This document shows positions 26,106 through 36,024 of a stretch of 64,000 bases of DNA, in pieces; the stretch's first letter is position 1; each line of letters starts with the position of its first letter. Location: positions 62,001 to 126,000 of the forward strand of contig NZ_JALPRJ010000006.1 of the NCBI RefSeq assembly GCF_030464885.1. Reading direction: 5' to 3'. The DNA comes from Caballeronia sp. SEWSISQ10-4 2 (GTDB taxonomy: Bacteria; Pseudomonadota; Gammaproteobacteria; Burkholderiales; Burkholderiaceae). Under the pieces are notes generated by a model that worked only from the letters and a program-made list of their open reading frames with translations, searched no databases and was not told where the DNA came from. Both the position numbers and the translations under genes were made by a program.

Positions 26106-26399
26106 GATTCGAAGTCCTAAAAATATTTAGAAAACTGAAACAATTCCGACGCTTGTGATCATGAGTATTTGTTCGGACCACTGCGGCGGGTACGCAGTGT
26201 AATCCGAGTACGGTGACTAGTTGTCAACAATTGTTAAACCACCAAGAACTAAGTCATCTCTTATTAGGAATGCCCTATAGTTTCAAGACTCTTCTCATTC
26301 GCATTAGGATTTTTTGCAATTGGATGTTCAAACGTTGCATCTTTTAATCGATGCCGTTACGCTTCTCAATAATCGCGGGCTATTGGAAAGGATTGAAAA
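26106..26399. promoter_or_regulatory. AT-rich divergent promoter region of aqpZ and the hns-like gene
   Basis: About 290 bp, clearly richer in A+T than the coding neighbours, with runs such as ttgtcaacaattgttaa (a caattg-centred dyad near 26222-26236). Such DNA is a likely H-NS target, which would give autoregulation. Exact -10/-35 elements could not be fixed with confidence. Confidence 0.45.
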
Positions 26400-26705
26400 A
26401 TGTCGCAATACACTGAGCTCAAGGCGCAAATCGCGAAGCTCCAGGAACAAGCGGAGGAAGCACGTCGCGCGGAACTGGAAGCAGTACTGGCGGATATCCG
26501 GCGCAAGATCGTGGAATATGGGCTGACGGCCCAGGATCTGGGACTGTCGGTCGTCCGGCGAGGCCGCCCGCCCAAGAAGGAGCCGCTGCCGCCGATCTAT
26601 CAGGATCCCAAGTCAGGCAACACGTGGAGCGGCCGCGGCAAGCCACCCAAATGGATCGTGGGAAAAAATCGCGAGCGCTTCCTGATTAGTCAGGCGCATT
26701 CCTGA
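26400..26705 (+). CDS. H-NS family nucleoid-associated protein
   Basis: 101 aa. An N-terminal coiled-coil oligomerisation segment (about 1-45: QYTELKAQIAKLQEQAEEARRAELEAVLADIRRKI), a basic linker RRGRPPKK and the C-terminal H-NS DNA-binding domain YQDPKSGNTWSGRGKPPKWI. The GRGKPP loop is the AT-hook-like minor-groove reader. It silences AT-rich and foreign DNA and often affects motility genes. SD AAAGGA before the ATG. Burkholderia carry several such genes, so no specific name is given. Confidence 0.95.
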   Translation: MSQYTELKAQIAKLQEQAEEARRAELEAVLADIRRKIVEYGLTAQDLGLSVVRRGRPPKKEPLPPIYQDPKSGNTWSGRGKPPKWIVGKNRERFLISQAHS

Positions 26706-26778
26706 AGCGCCGGATGACTGCATCGAATATTGCCGATGAATAGAAGCAGAATATCCGCATGAATCGCAAAGAGCAAAA

Positions 26779-26828
26779 GCAAGGCACAAAAAAATCCGCC
26801 CTTTCAGGCGGATTTTTTTGTGCCTTGC
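26779..26828. terminator. Very strong bidirectional terminator after the hns-like gene
   Basis: A perfect 22-bp stem (26779-26800 with 26807-26828) and a 6-nt loop; A7 and T7 runs within the arms provide U-tracts on both strands. It separates the convergent hns-like and glycosyltransferase genes. Confidence 0.9.
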
Positions 26829-26929
26829 AATAAACGTTGGATAACAACGCGACATCGTTTCCAATCGAGTCGACGCCACATTTTCCTGTGGCGCCCAGGT
26901 CTCCAGGCGACTGAAGAGTTAGTCGAAAC

Positions 26930-28000
26930 TTAGCCGACCGCGACTCGGCGCAACACCGGACGCTTCGCCGCTTGCAGCAATGCGGTATAGCTATCGACGT
27001 AATTCTGCGCCATGGTCTGCGCGCTAAAGCGGCGTTCGAATTGCGCGCGAATCTCGGTACGCGAGAGTTCGCCGAGGCGCTGGAGTGCACCGACCGCGCC
27101 CTGCACGTCCTCGCAAATAAAGCCCGTCACGCCGTGGTCGATCACTTCCGGTACCGAGCCACGATTGAACGCGATCACCGGCGTACCGCACGCCATGGCT
27201 TCGATCATCACCAGGCCGAACGGTTCCGACCAGTCGATCGGGAACAGCAACGCTTTCGCGCCCGACAGGAACTCTGGCTTTTGCTGCTCGTTGATCTCGC
27301 CGACGAATTCAACACTGGCCTTCGACTCCGCCAGCAACGGCTCGATCGTGCTCTTGAAGTATTCCTGGTCGACCTTGTCCACCTTGGCGGCAATCTTCAG
27401 CGGCAGACCGCTTTGAGCAGCGATCTTGATGGCGAGATCGGCGCGCTTTTCGGGGCAGATACGACCGAGAAAGGCGAGGTATTCCGGCTTCTTGTGCGTT
27501 TGCGGCGTCAGCAGGTTTTCCGGCAATCCGTGATAAATCGTGTTGAGCCATGCGGCTTGCGGCAGCGGTACACGTTGCGAATCGGAGATCGAGATGACCG
27601 GTGCCGCAGGGAACGCATCGAATACAGGCTGTAGCTCGGGGAGGTCCAGCCGGCCATGCAGCGTGGTCACAAACGGCGTGTCCATCTGCGAGAAGGTCGA
27701 GAAGGGCATGTAGTCGAGGTGAAAGTGCAGCACATCGAACTCGTGTGCACGGCGTCGCACGGTTTCAAGCAGCAGGGCGTGCGGCGCGTTCCAGTCGCGG
27801 ATGGACGGATCGAGGCGCAATGCGCGCGGCCAGGCGGCTTCCAGCGTCGCTTTGGTTTGCGAATCGCCGCTCGCGAACAGGGTCACATCGTGGCCGAGAT
27901 CGACCAGCGCGTCGGTCAGGTACGAAACGACGCGCTCCGTGCCGCCGTAGAACTTCGGGGGAACTGCTTCGTGCAACGGTGCAATTTGTGCGATACGCAT
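26930..28000 (-). CDS. Glycosyltransferase family 4 protein
   Basis: 356 aa from the ATG at 28000 (AGGAG about 9 nt upstream). GT-B fold: the N-terminal acceptor domain starts MRIAQIAPLHEAVPPKFYGGTERVV, and the nucleotide-sugar domain has LGRICPEKRADLAIKIA and the EX7E motif in FGLVMIEAMACGTPVIAFNRGSVPEVI. It transfers a sugar from an NDP-sugar; acceptor unknown. Its place between fliC and motA makes flagellin or envelope glycosylation an option, but that is only positional. Confidence 0.88.
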   Translation of the reverse strand: MRIAQIAPLHEAVPPKFYGGTERVVSYLTDALVDLGHDVTLFASGDSQTKATLEAAWPRALRLDPSIRDWNAPHALLLETVRRRAHEFDVLHFHLDYMPFSTFSQMDTPFVTTLHGRLDLPELQPVFDAFPAAPVISISDSQRVPLPQAAWLNTIYHGLPENLLTPQTHKKPEYLAFLGRICPEKRADLAIKIAAQSGLPLKIAAKVDKVDQEYFKSTIEPLLAESKASVEFVGEINEQQKPEFLSGAKALLFPIDWSEPFGLVMIEAMACGTPVIAFNRGSVPEVIDHGVTGFICEDVQGAVGALQRLGELSRTEIRAQFERRFSAQTMAQNYVDSYTALLQAAKRPVLRRVAVG

Positions 28001-28690
28001 AACGTGACTCTCCTGTTCGTGAGGGCTTCGAAGCACAGTCTCCGATAGAAACCGGTGAAGCCTTGCGGACGGGCCAGCGCCTTATGCTGCTGCCGCCCCC
28101 TGAAAATCGGACCCGCGGTGAATCGGGTTATCCCTTACGACGCATTATCGAGATGACTCCCGGTATCGCCGAGTCATTTTTCAAACGCTTAACCTTGTTA
28201 CAGGCCGAAACACCGGCCGTTACGAAGCTCAATGGATTGAGGAAGCCCTTATGCGGCAAGCGATTGCGCCTCCGTCATCAAATTGCGCGGTGCAGGATGC
28301 ATTGCCGAGGACGGAAGAAGCAGCAAAGCACATGCCACTGCCGCGCCACGCCGGTCATGCCCCTGCTGCGTCGGCGTGAACCCCGGAGCGGGAAAATAAA
28401 TGCGCTTCGGTTAAAGATTTTTGACGGCCTGCCGTTAATCAGGCGGTCAGCCATCCAGCTGGCAAAACGATTCGTCTGATCGCTCAGCCGGCTGATCCGT
28501 ACTTACAACTTATTGCCGAACCGTAAGGCGGAACCGGCATCTTTGCCCGGTTTCTGGATGGCAGAGCGGTTTGGAGGCCAGGCAGCCGACCAAACCGGCT
28601 TACCAAGCCGACCACCTTACACGCTTGAACGCGCCGCCAATAAAGACGCTGCCGGTGCGTCGCCGTGCTCTGCCCATCTGCTATTTCCCT
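28001..28690. other. Long non-coding region before motA
   Basis: About 690 bp with no credible gene on either strand; frames found have atypical composition and no ribosome-binding sites. It has several short inverted repeats, such as atgactc/gagtcat (28153-28177) followed by T residues. It should carry the promoter of the GT4 gene at its left end and the FliA promoter of motA at its right end. flhD and flhC, which I would expect near motA in many Burkholderiaceae, are not here. Confidence 0.6.
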
Positions 28691-28718
28691 TCAAAGTTTT
28701 CCAGCCGCTTGCCGTAAA
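28691..28718 (+). promoter_or_regulatory. FliA (sigma28) promoter of the motA-cheZ operon
   Basis: TCAAAG (28691-28696), a 14-nt spacer and GCCGTAAA (28711-28718) match the sigma28 consensus and closely resemble the fliC promoter in this window. It lies 45 nt before the motA GTG. Confidence 0.75.
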
Positions 28719-28762
28719 CCACTTAACGGCGGTTTCGCCGATGCAACCATGAGGGTTCGACT

Positions 28763-29623
28763 GTGCTGATTTTCATCGGAACACTGGTGACGCTGTTGTC
28801 CGTTTTCGGCGGTTACGCGCTGGAAGGCGGGCACCTCGGCGCATTGCTCCAGCCCGTGGAAATCCTGATGATCGCGGGCGCTGGAGTGGGCGCGTTCATC
28901 CTCGGCAACGGCATGAAGACGATCAAGGCCACGCTGCGCGTGCTGCCCACGCTCTTCAAGGGCTCGAAGTACAACAAGGATGTGTACATGGAGTTGATGG
29001 CGCTGCTCTATGTCCTGCTCGCCAAAGCGCGCAAGGAAGGCACGCTGACGCTGGAGTCCGATATTGACGATCCGGCCAAAAGCCCGATCTTTGGCCAGTA
29101 TCCGAAGATCCTGGCGGATCGCCATATCGTCGAATTCCTTACGGATTATTTGCGCCTGATGGTCGGTGGCAACATGAACGCGTTCGAGATCGAGAGCCTC
29201 ATGGACGAGGAGATCGAGACCCATCACGCCGAAGGCGAAGGCCCGGCGCAGGCGCTGCACAAGGTAGGCGACGCGATGCCCGCGTTCGGTATTGTCGCGG
29301 CCGTGATGGGCGTGGTTCACACGATGGCGTCCGCCGATCAGCCGCCGGCGATTCTCGGCGAGATGATCGCGCAGGCGCTGGTCGGTACGTTTCTCGGCAT
29401 CTTGCTGTCGTACGGGTTGATCGGCCCGCTCGCAAGCGTCGCGGAACAGCGTGTGGCCGAGTCGACGAAGATGTTCCAGTGCATCAAGGTGACGATCCTG
29501 GCGAGCCTGAACGGCTACGCACCGGCTATCGCGGTGGAGTTCGGCCGCAAAGTGCTCTTCTCCACCGAGCGTCCGTCGTTCTCCGAACTGGAAGAACACG
29601 TGCGCCGCGTGAAGGCGAAGTAA
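28763..29623 (+). CDS. motA: Flagellar motor stator protein MotA
   Basis: 286 aa, four membrane helices and a large cytoplasmic loop. It starts at a GTG with GAGGG 7 nt upstream and has the standard N-terminus MLIFIGTLVTLLSVFGGYALEGG. The charged torque loop (RKEGTLTLESDIDDP, FLTDYLRLMVGGN) and the GIVAAVMGVVHTM / LGEMIAQALVGTFLGILLSYGLIGPLA helices are conserved. With MotB it forms the proton channel that drives rotation. First gene of the motility/chemotaxis operon. Confidence 0.98.
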   Translation: MLIFIGTLVTLLSVFGGYALEGGHLGALLQPVEILMIAGAGVGAFILGNGMKTIKATLRVLPTLFKGSKYNKDVYMELMALLYVLLAKARKEGTLTLESDIDDPAKSPIFGQYPKILADRHIVEFLTDYLRLMVGGNMNAFEIESLMDEEIETHHAEGEGPAQALHKVGDAMPAFGIVAAVMGVVHTMASADQPPAILGEMIAQALVGTFLGILLSYGLIGPLASVAEQRVAESTKMFQCIKVTILASLNGYAPAIAVEFGRKVLFSTERPSFSELEEHVRRVKAK

Positions 29624-29656
29624 CCGCCTTCAGCGACCGAGCGCCCGGAGCCCGCC

Positions 29657-30646
29657 ATGCCGACCCAAAAAGATCGTCCGATTTTCATCAAGCGCGTCGT
29701 GTCGGGCAAAAAATCGCACCACGGCGGTGCGTGGAAGCTGGCGTATGCCGACTTCATGACCGCGATGATGGCGTTCTTCCTGTTGATGTGGCTGCTGAGC
29801 GCCGTGTCGCCGGTGCAGCGCCAGGGTATTGCCGAGTATTTCAACATGCCGCTCAAGAACGCGATCACGGGCGGACAGCGTAGCGGCATGGACTCCAGCA
29901 TCATCAACGGCGGCGGGCGCGATATTTCGAGTCCCGCACCCGGCACGGTCCGCTTGAGCGACGGCACGCGCCGCATGGACCGGCTCGATGAACAGACGTT
30001 GAGAGCGGCGCAGGGGGAGCTCGAACGGCGCGACCAGGCGCGTCTGCACGACCTGCAGGTCAAGCTGATGGCCGCGATCGAAGCGAATCCGGTGTTGCGC
30101 CAGTTCAGGCAGCAGATCCGGATCGATTCGACGCAACAGGGTTTGCGCATCGAGATAGTCGATACCCAGAAGCGGCCGATGTTCGCGCTCTCCAGCAACA
30201 ACGTGGAACCGTACATGCGCGACATCCTGCGCGAGATCGGCAAGGCGCTGAACGATGTGCCAAACCGGATCGTGGTGCAGGGACACACCGACGCCACGCA
30301 ATACGCGGGCGGCGAAAAGGGTTACAGCAACTGGGAGTTGTCGGCGGACCGCGCGAACGCCTCGCGGCGCGAGCTGATCTCGGGCGGCATGGACGAAGCG
30401 AAGGTGTTGCGGGTGCTGGGTCTTGCATCGACGCAGAACCTGAACAAGAACGACGCCTTCGATCCCGAGAACCGGCGCATCAGCATTCTCGTGTTGAACC
30501 ACAAGTCGGAAGAGTCCATGACGCGTGAGGACATGCCGGCGACCACGATCACCAGCAACGCAGGCGGTCCCGGCGGTCCGGGCAACGTCAAACCGAACTT
30601 AGGCTCGCTGGCGCCGGCAGTGCCGGCCAAGCCGGCACTGCCATGA
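29657..30646 (+). CDS. motB: Flagellar motor stator protein MotB
   Basis: 329 aa. The single membrane helix WKLAYADFMTAMMAFFLLMWLL contains the proton-carrying Asp32, at the same number as in E. coli. The periplasmic OmpA-like peptidoglycan-binding domain (PNRIVVQGHTDATQYAGGEKGYSNWELSADRAN) lies at about 200-290. A Gly/Pro-rich C-terminal tail follows. Anchors the stator to the cell wall. 33 nt after motA. Confidence 0.98.
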   Translation: MPTQKDRPIFIKRVVSGKKSHHGGAWKLAYADFMTAMMAFFLLMWLLSAVSPVQRQGIAEYFNMPLKNAITGGQRSGMDSSIINGGGRDISSPAPGTVRLSDGTRRMDRLDEQTLRAAQGELERRDQARLHDLQVKLMAAIEANPVLRQFRQQIRIDSTQQGLRIEIVDTQKRPMFALSSNNVEPYMRDILREIGKALNDVPNRIVVQGHTDATQYAGGEKGYSNWELSADRANASRRELISGGMDEAKVLRVLGLASTQNLNKNDAFDPENRRISILVLNHKSEESMTREDMPATTITSNAGGPGGPGNVKPNLGSLAPAVPAKPALP

Positions 30647-30698
30647 GACACGCTCACGAGAGCACGACAGGAACATCGGACAGAGGGTGGCACACATC

Positions 30699-31079
30699 AT
30701 GATCAAGAACATTCTGGCGATAGACGACTCCGCGGCCATGCGGCAAATCCTCTCGGCGACGCTCGCCGCGGCGGGGTATCGCGTAGTAGTCGCCGTGGAT
30801 GGCGCGGAAGGTTACGAAGCGGCGCTCGCCCAGCAGTTCGATCTCATCGTGACAGACCAGAACATGCCGGCCATGAGCGGCCTCGAGTTGATCGGCAAAT
30901 TACGCGGACATCGTCCGTATGCGAATACGCCGATCCTCGTGCTGACGACCGAATCGAGCGACCCGTTCAAGGCAGCCGCGCGCGTGGCGGGCGCGACAGG
31001 CTGGATCGAAAAACCGTTCGATCCCGACATGCTGACCGAACTGGTGGCCACGTTGTCGGAGGCGGAACACCCGCACTGA
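30699..31079 (+). CDS. CheY-like response regulator (first of two)
   Basis: 126 aa single receiver domain. The ATG at 30699 is preferred over the GTG at 30687 because GAGGG spaces correctly to it. The acidic pair is in LAIDDSAAMRQIL, the phospho-acceptor Asp in LIVTDQNMPAMSG, the Thr in VLTTESS and the Lys in WIEKPFDPD. It sits just before cheA. Because a second cheY lies before cheZ, this one may be a phosphate sink or a parallel output. Confidence 0.9.
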   Translation: MIKNILAIDDSAAMRQILSATLAAAGYRVVVAVDGAEGYEAALAQQFDLIVTDQNMPAMSGLELIGKLRGHRPYANTPILVLTTESSDPFKAAARVAGATGWIEKPFDPDMLTELVATLSEAEHPH

Positions 31080-31172
31080 ATTTTTTTGCACGAAGCACCA
31101 GGCACGACGAACACATTAGCTTTTACGACGCGCACAGCGACGACAGACAAGGCATCCGGTGGTGACCCAGGC

Positions 31173-33440
31173 ATGACACTCGACATTACGCAGTTCTATC
31201 AAACATTCTTCGACGAAGCCGACGAGCTGCTCGCGGATATGGAGCAGTTGCTGCTCGCGCTGGATCTGGCGAATCCGGATCCCGAGGATCTCGGCGCGAT
31301 CTTTCGCGCGGCGCATTCGATCAAGGGCGGCGCGGCCACGTTCGGCTTTTCGGCGCTGACCGAGACCACGCACATCCTCGAATCGCTGCTCGACCGGGCG
31401 CGTAACAACGAGCTGGTCTTGCGTCGCGACATGATCGATACGTTCCTTGAGACCAAGGACGTGCTGTCGGATCAGCTTGGTGCGTATCGCGCGAGTGCGG
31501 AGCCGGATGCGGTGGCCGCGAAAGCGATCTGCGCGAAGCTTGAATATCTGCGGGACCACGATCCTGCCGACGACGTCAGCGCCATCGCCGGGACAGCGGA
31601 CATGGCCGAGCCTGCGCCCGAGCAGTCCGACGATGCCGCCGCACTCGCTGAGGATCTCGCGCAAGTCGCACTGGCGCTGGGGCCGAATGAACCGCCGCCG
31701 CATGTGATCGAGCAAGCGAGCGAGGCGGTGGAGGAAGACGGCGAGTGGACAGAATTCCCGGTCACGCCGAATACAAGCAACGTGGCCGATCAAGCCGCTG
31801 AACAAGATGGTCCGCACCTGAAAATTACGCTGCGGGGGGTAGGGGAGAAGGACCAGGCTCTGCTGACTGAGGAACTTGGAAACCTGGGAACGGTTGTCGG
31901 GGAAAGGAAGTCGGGCGCGGATTTGACGTTGTGGCTCGACTCCGATGTGTCCTCCGACGATATCGTCGCCGTGTGCTGTTTCGTGATCGATGAAGCGCAG
32001 ATCGCGGTGAGCCGCGGCAATGCAGCGGACGCGGCGCCAGCCGGTGCGTCGCAAGCTGCTGCAGAGCTGGAAGAGTCGACCGAGGTGGCGGCCGTTGCAC
32101 CCGCATCTGCGAAGACGGAACCGGTGGCAGCCCCTGTTGCCGCCGAGTCCCGCACGAATACAGGCACAAGCACCGCGGTGACAGAAGTGCCCGAAGCGCC
32201 GAAAGCCTCCGAAGGCGATAAGAAAACACGCACCGCTGCCGCACCCGCAGCCGCGGAAGGCAGTTCTATCCGCGTGGGTGTGGAGAAGGTGGATCAGCTG
32301 ATCAACCTCGTCGGTGAACTGGTGATTACGCAGGCGATGCTCGCCGAAACCACGAGCACCTTCGACCCGGCATTGCACGACCGTTTGTTCAACGGCATGG
32401 CGCAACTCGAACGCAATGCGCGCGATCTGCAGGAAGCCGTGATGTCCATCCGCATGATGCCGATGGATTACGTGTTCAGCCGCTTCCCCCGCCTCGTGCG
32501 CGATCTGGCCGCGAAGCTCGGCAAGGAAGTCGAACTCGTCACGTTTGGACAGGCGACGGAGCTGGACAAGAGTTTGATCGAACGCATCATCGATCCGCTG
32601 ACGCATCTGGTGCGCAACTCGCTCGATCACGGCATCGAAACCGTGGAAGCGCGGCGTACGGCGGGTAAAGCGGCGGTGGGACAACTGGTTCTGTCGGCGG
32701 CGCATCACGGCGGCAACATCGTGATTGAAGTCAGCGACGACGGCGCGGGCTTGCGCCGCGACAAGATTCTTGCGAAGGCGATGAAGCAAGGCATGCAGGT
32801 CAACGAACAAATGTCCGACGATGAAGTCTGGCAACTGATCTTCATGCCGGGCTTCTCGACTGCCGAGCAAGTCACGGACATCTCCGGCCGCGGCGTGGGC
32901 ATGGACGTGGTGAAACGCAACATCCAGGCGATGGGCGGCCATGTCGAAATCCAGTCGCGCGAAGGCAAGGGCACGACCACGCGGATTGTGTTGCCACTGA
33001 CGCTGGCAATTCTCGACGGCATGTCGGTGAAGGTGGGTAGCGAGATTTTCATCCTGCCGCTGAACTTCGTGATGGAGTCGCTGCAACCCGTTTCCGAAGA
33101 TATCTACACGGTCGCCGGCGGCGAGCGCGTGGTGCGCGTACGTGGCGAATATCTGCCGCTGGTCGCGCTGCACCAGGTCTTTGAAGTGACCGATGCACGC
33201 ACCGAACCCACGCAGGGAATCATCACGATCATCCAGTCGGAAGGGCGCCGGTTTGCGATGCTGATCGACGAACTGGTCGGCCAGCAGCAAGTGGTGGTGA
33301 AGAACCTGGAAACAAATTACCGCAAGGTGCACGGCATTTCCGCCGCGACCATCCTGGGCGACGGCAGCGTCGCACTGATCGTCGACGTAGCGGCACTGAA
33401 CCGTGAAAACCGCTCGGCGCACGGCGCGCTGACGCACTAG
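31173..33440 (+). CDS. cheA: Chemotaxis histidine kinase CheA
   Basis: 755 aa from the ATG at 31173. This start puts the phospho-accepting His at residue 48 ([14 protein letters not shown]), exactly as in E. coli CheA; an upstream start at 31086 adds 29 unlikely residues. Domains: HPt P1 (1-105), a P2 CheY/CheB-binding domain (about 214-285) flanked by Ala/Glu-rich linkers, P3 dimerisation (from about 364), P4 ATPase with N box [11 protein letters not shown] and G boxes SDDGAG and GRGVGMD, and the P5 CheW-like domain at the end. Confidence 0.97.
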   Translation: MTLDITQFYQTFFDEADELLADMEQLLLALDLANPDPEDLGAIFRAAHSIKGGAATFGFSALTETTHILESLLDRARNNELVLRRDMIDTFLETKDVLSDQLGAYRASAEPDAVAAKAICAKLEYLRDHDPADDVSAIAGTADMAEPAPEQSDDAAALAEDLAQVALALGPNEPPPHVIEQASEAVEEDGEWTEFPVTPNTSNVADQAAEQDGPHLKITLRGVGEKDQALLTEELGNLGTVVGERKSGADLTLWLDSDVSSDDIVAVCCFVIDEAQIAVSRGNAADAAPAGASQAAAELEESTEVAAVAPASAKTEPVAAPVAAESRTNTGTSTAVTEVPEAPKASEGDKKTRTAAAPAAAEGSSIRVGVEKVDQLINLVGELVITQAMLAETTSTFDPALHDRLFNGMAQLERNARDLQEAVMSIRMMPMDYVFSRFPRLVRDLAAKLGKEVELVTFGQATELDKSLIERIIDPLTHLVRNSLDHGIETVEARRTAGKAAVGQLVLSAAHHGGNIVIEVSDDGAGLRRDKILAKAMKQGMQVNEQMSDDEVWQLIFMPGFSTAEQVTDISGRGVGMDVVKRNIQAMGGHVEIQSREGKGTTTRIVLPLTLAILDGMSVKVGSEIFILPLNFVMESLQPVSEDIYTVAGGERVVRVRGEYLPLVALHQVFEVTDARTEPTQGIITIIQSEGRRFAMLIDELVGQQQVVVKNLETNYRKVHGISAATILGDGSVALIVDVAALNRENRSAHGALTH

Positions 33441-33480
33441 TGCACTAACAAAACTTACCAACCAAATTCTGGGGGTTAAC

Positions 33481-34008
33481 GTGGCAGCAGACATCCAATC
33501 CATCACTTCCGCGGCACAACGCCGTGACGTCCAACGTGTCAGCCAGGCCGAAGCAGCGGGGCAGGAATTCCTCGTCTTCACGCTGGGCGCGGAAGAGTAC
33601 GGCATCGACATCTTGAAGGTGCAGGAAATTCGCGGCTACGACAACGTCACGCGCATCGCGAATGCACCGACGTTCATCAAGGGCGTGATCAACTTGCGCG
33701 GCATCATCGTGCCGATTGTCGATATGCGCATCAAGTTCAATCTCGGCCGCGTGGAGTACGACAACCAGACGGTCGTGATCATCCTGAACGTGGCGCATCG
33801 CGTGGTTGGCATGGTCGTGGACGGCGTCTCCGACGTGCTGACGCTGCAAGCCGACCAGGTCATGCCGGCACCGGAATTCGGCGCCACGCTCACGACCGAA
33901 TATCTGACGGGCCTCGGTACCGTCGATGGTCGGATGCTGATCCTGATGGATATCGAAAAATTGATGACGAGCAAGGAGATGGAGTTGATCGACTCCGTCG
34001 CCGCGTAA
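33481..34008 (+). CDS. cheW: Chemotaxis coupling protein CheW
   Basis: 175 aa, starting at GTG. The CheW SH3-like beta barrels are clear: [55 protein letters not shown]. It links CheA to receptors. It lies 40 nt after cheA and is followed by the receptor gene, so coupling partner and receptor are co-expressed. Confidence 0.98.
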   Translation: MAADIQSITSAAQRRDVQRVSQAEAAGQEFLVFTLGAEEYGIDILKVQEIRGYDNVTRIANAPTFIKGVINLRGIIVPIVDMRIKFNLGRVEYDNQTVVIILNVAHRVVGMVVDGVSDVLTLQADQVMPAPEFGATLTTEYLTGLGTVDGRMLILMDIEKLMTSKEMELIDSVAA

Positions 34009-34054
34009 GTCTTTATGTAGTTGGTTTATCTCCACGCTGGTCGGGAAGAAAGAC

Positions 34055-35857
34055 ATGCTTAAGAACTGGTCGATTCGTACCACGCTGACGCTCGTGGGCC
34101 TGCTGTTCGTGGGCTTTGCAGCAGTCGTGAGCGCGTTGTCGCTGAACGGCTTGCGCTCGGCGGGTAATTCGCTTTCCTTGCTGGCGGACAGCGACATGGT
34201 GTCGATGCGCGCGCTCAACGAGGCGTCGTCGAACCTGCTGCGTTCGCGCGTGGCGCTCGACCGCGTTCGCTCGCTGACTGAAGCGAACAAAGCCGATGAG
34301 GCGAAGAAGGCGCTCGATCGTGGGCAGTTCCTGCTCGACAAATCGAACGAGAGCTGGAAGCTTTTCGTGGCCACGCCGAAGCCGATGCTGCCGCAAGCCA
34401 CGTTGGACGACCTCGTCGCGAAACACGACGGGCTGCTGCATGACGGTGTCGAGCCCGAATTCGCGGCGATGCGCGCCGGCGACATGGCCGCGTATCACGC
34501 CATTGCCGACACGAAGATCAGCCCGATGTTCATCGCCTTCGACGCAGTCACAGCCGTCACGGTCGGCCTTACGCAGAAGCACGCCGAACAGTTGCGCACG
34601 GACGCCGCGGCGAGCATCGCGCTGCTGATCAACGTGATCGTCGGCGTGATGGTGCTGGCGCTGCTTACGCTGATCGGTACGCGTGTCGCGCTGGGCGGCA
34701 TGATCGTGCAGCCGATCAACGACGCCGTCGATCACTTCGAGCGCATCGCGAAAGGCGACCTGACCAAGTCCGCGCACACCGACAAAACCAACGAGATCGG
34801 CCGCTTGTTTGCGGGCATCGAACGGATGCGGGTGAACTTGACCACGATGGTCGGATCGGTGCATCGCGGCGCGGAATCCATCGATGTCGGCGCGCGGGAA
34901 ATCGCGAGCGGCAACACGGATCTCTCGCAACGCACGGAAGAACAGGCGGCGTCGCTGCAGGAAACGGCATCGAGCATGGAGCAGCTCACCAGCACGGTGA
35001 AGCAGAACGCCGAGAACGCGCGCCAGGCCTCGCAACTGGCCGTCAACGCGTCGGATATCGCGTCGCGCGGCGGTGCAGTGGTGGAGCAGGTCGTGGACAC
35101 CATGAGCGCGATTTCATCGAGTTCGAGCAAGGTGGTCGACATCATCGGCGTGATTGAAGGCATCGCTTTCCAGACCAATATTCTTGCGCTGAACGCGGCC
35201 GTGGAAGCGGCGCGCGCAGGCGAGGAAGGGCGTGGTTTCGCGGTCGTGGCAGGCGAAGTGCGCAGTCTCGCGCAGCGCAGCGCGGCGGCAGCGAAAGAGA
35301 TCAAGTCGCTGATCGGCGATTCCACCGCGAAGGTGGAAAGCGGCTCCGTGCTCGTCGGGCGCGCCGGCAAGACGATGGACGAAATCGTGCAGGCCGTGCG
35401 TCGCGTGACGGACATCATGGGCGAGATCAGCGCTGCGTCCGACGAGCAGTCGCAGGGCATCGAACAGGTAAGCCGCGCTGTCGGCCAGATGGACGAAGTG
35501 ACGCAGCAGAACGCGGCGCTGGTTGAACAAGCCGCGGCAGCAGCGGCGTCACTCGAGGAGCAGACACGCAAGCTGAAGGACGTGGTCGGTCACTGGCAAG
35601 TAAGCAGCGACGCACCGTCCAGCGAGCCGCGTACGCGGATCGAGCCGACGGTTGCTGTCCGCCCGCGCGAAACCCCGGCGATTAAAGTTGCAGCGCGGCC
35701 TAACGTCGCGGCCAATCGCGCCGTTAATAAGCTTATCGCCTCGCCGGCTTCGGCCGCTTCAGCCAGCGCAGCAGCTCCCGCAGCAGCAACACCTGCCGCG
35801 AAAGCGCCCGCCACGAAGCTCGCCGTTGCAGCGACCGGCGACTGGGAAACTTTTTAA
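34055..35857 (+). CDS. Methyl-accepting chemotaxis protein, Tar/Tsr type
   Basis: 600 aa. First membrane helix about 10-32, a four-helix-bundle periplasmic sensor to about 188, second helix about 189-212, HAMP ([19 protein letters not shown]), methylation helices, and the hairpin tip [47 protein letters not shown]. The C-terminus ends in DWETF, a match to the CheR-docking pentapeptide NWETF of high-abundance receptors, after a long Ala/Pro linker. It therefore likely serves as a major receptor assisting methylation of others. Ligand unknown. Confidence 0.96.
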   Translation: MLKNWSIRTTLTLVGLLFVGFAAVVSALSLNGLRSAGNSLSLLADSDMVSMRALNEASSNLLRSRVALDRVRSLTEANKADEAKKALDRGQFLLDKSNESWKLFVATPKPMLPQATLDDLVAKHDGLLHDGVEPEFAAMRAGDMAAYHAIADTKISPMFIAFDAVTAVTVGLTQKHAEQLRTDAAASIALLINVIVGVMVLALLTLIGTRVALGGMIVQPINDAVDHFERIAKGDLTKSAHTDKTNEIGRLFAGIERMRVNLTTMVGSVHRGAESIDVGAREIASGNTDLSQRTEEQAASLQETASSMEQLTSTVKQNAENARQASQLAVNASDIASRGGAVVEQVVDTMSAISSSSSKVVDIIGVIEGIAFQTNILALNAAVEAARAGEEGRGFAVVAGEVRSLAQRSAAAAKEIKSLIGDSTAKVESGSVLVGRAGKTMDEIVQAVRRVTDIMGEISAASDEQSQGIEQVSRAVGQMDEVTQQNAALVEQAAAAAASLEEQTRKLKDVVGHWQVSSDAPSSEPRTRIEPTVAVRPRETPAIKVAARPNVAANRAVNKLIASPASAASASAAAPAAATPAAKAPATKLAVAATGDWETF

Positions 35858-36024
35858 GGCAGTGTCGGACGACCATGCAGGCCCATCACATCGCGCTCCT
35901 CGGAGAGCATTTCACTGAGGTGCGCGAACCAGGCGTCAAGCCGGGTGGTGTGGTTGTCGAACAAACGCGGTGCAGCGCCCGTACGGAATGCAGCCGATGC
36001 ACGTTCCAGCAGAACAAAGGCTAG

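Noticed and set aside
28063-28479. Possible 138-aa gene before motA, perhaps an flhD/flhC remnant
   Set aside because: No similarity to FlhD or FlhC that I can see, no SD, atypical Arg/Cys-rich composition.
31116-33611. Long minus-strand reading frame (831 aa) opposite cheA
   Set aside because: Antisense shadow of cheA in high-GC DNA; the plus-strand protein has all CheA domains and this frame has none.
35854-36024. Minus-strand frame extending into the gap between the receptor gene and cheR
   Set aside because: Mostly a shadow of cheR; the gap itself is only about 165 bp and carries no independent coding signal.
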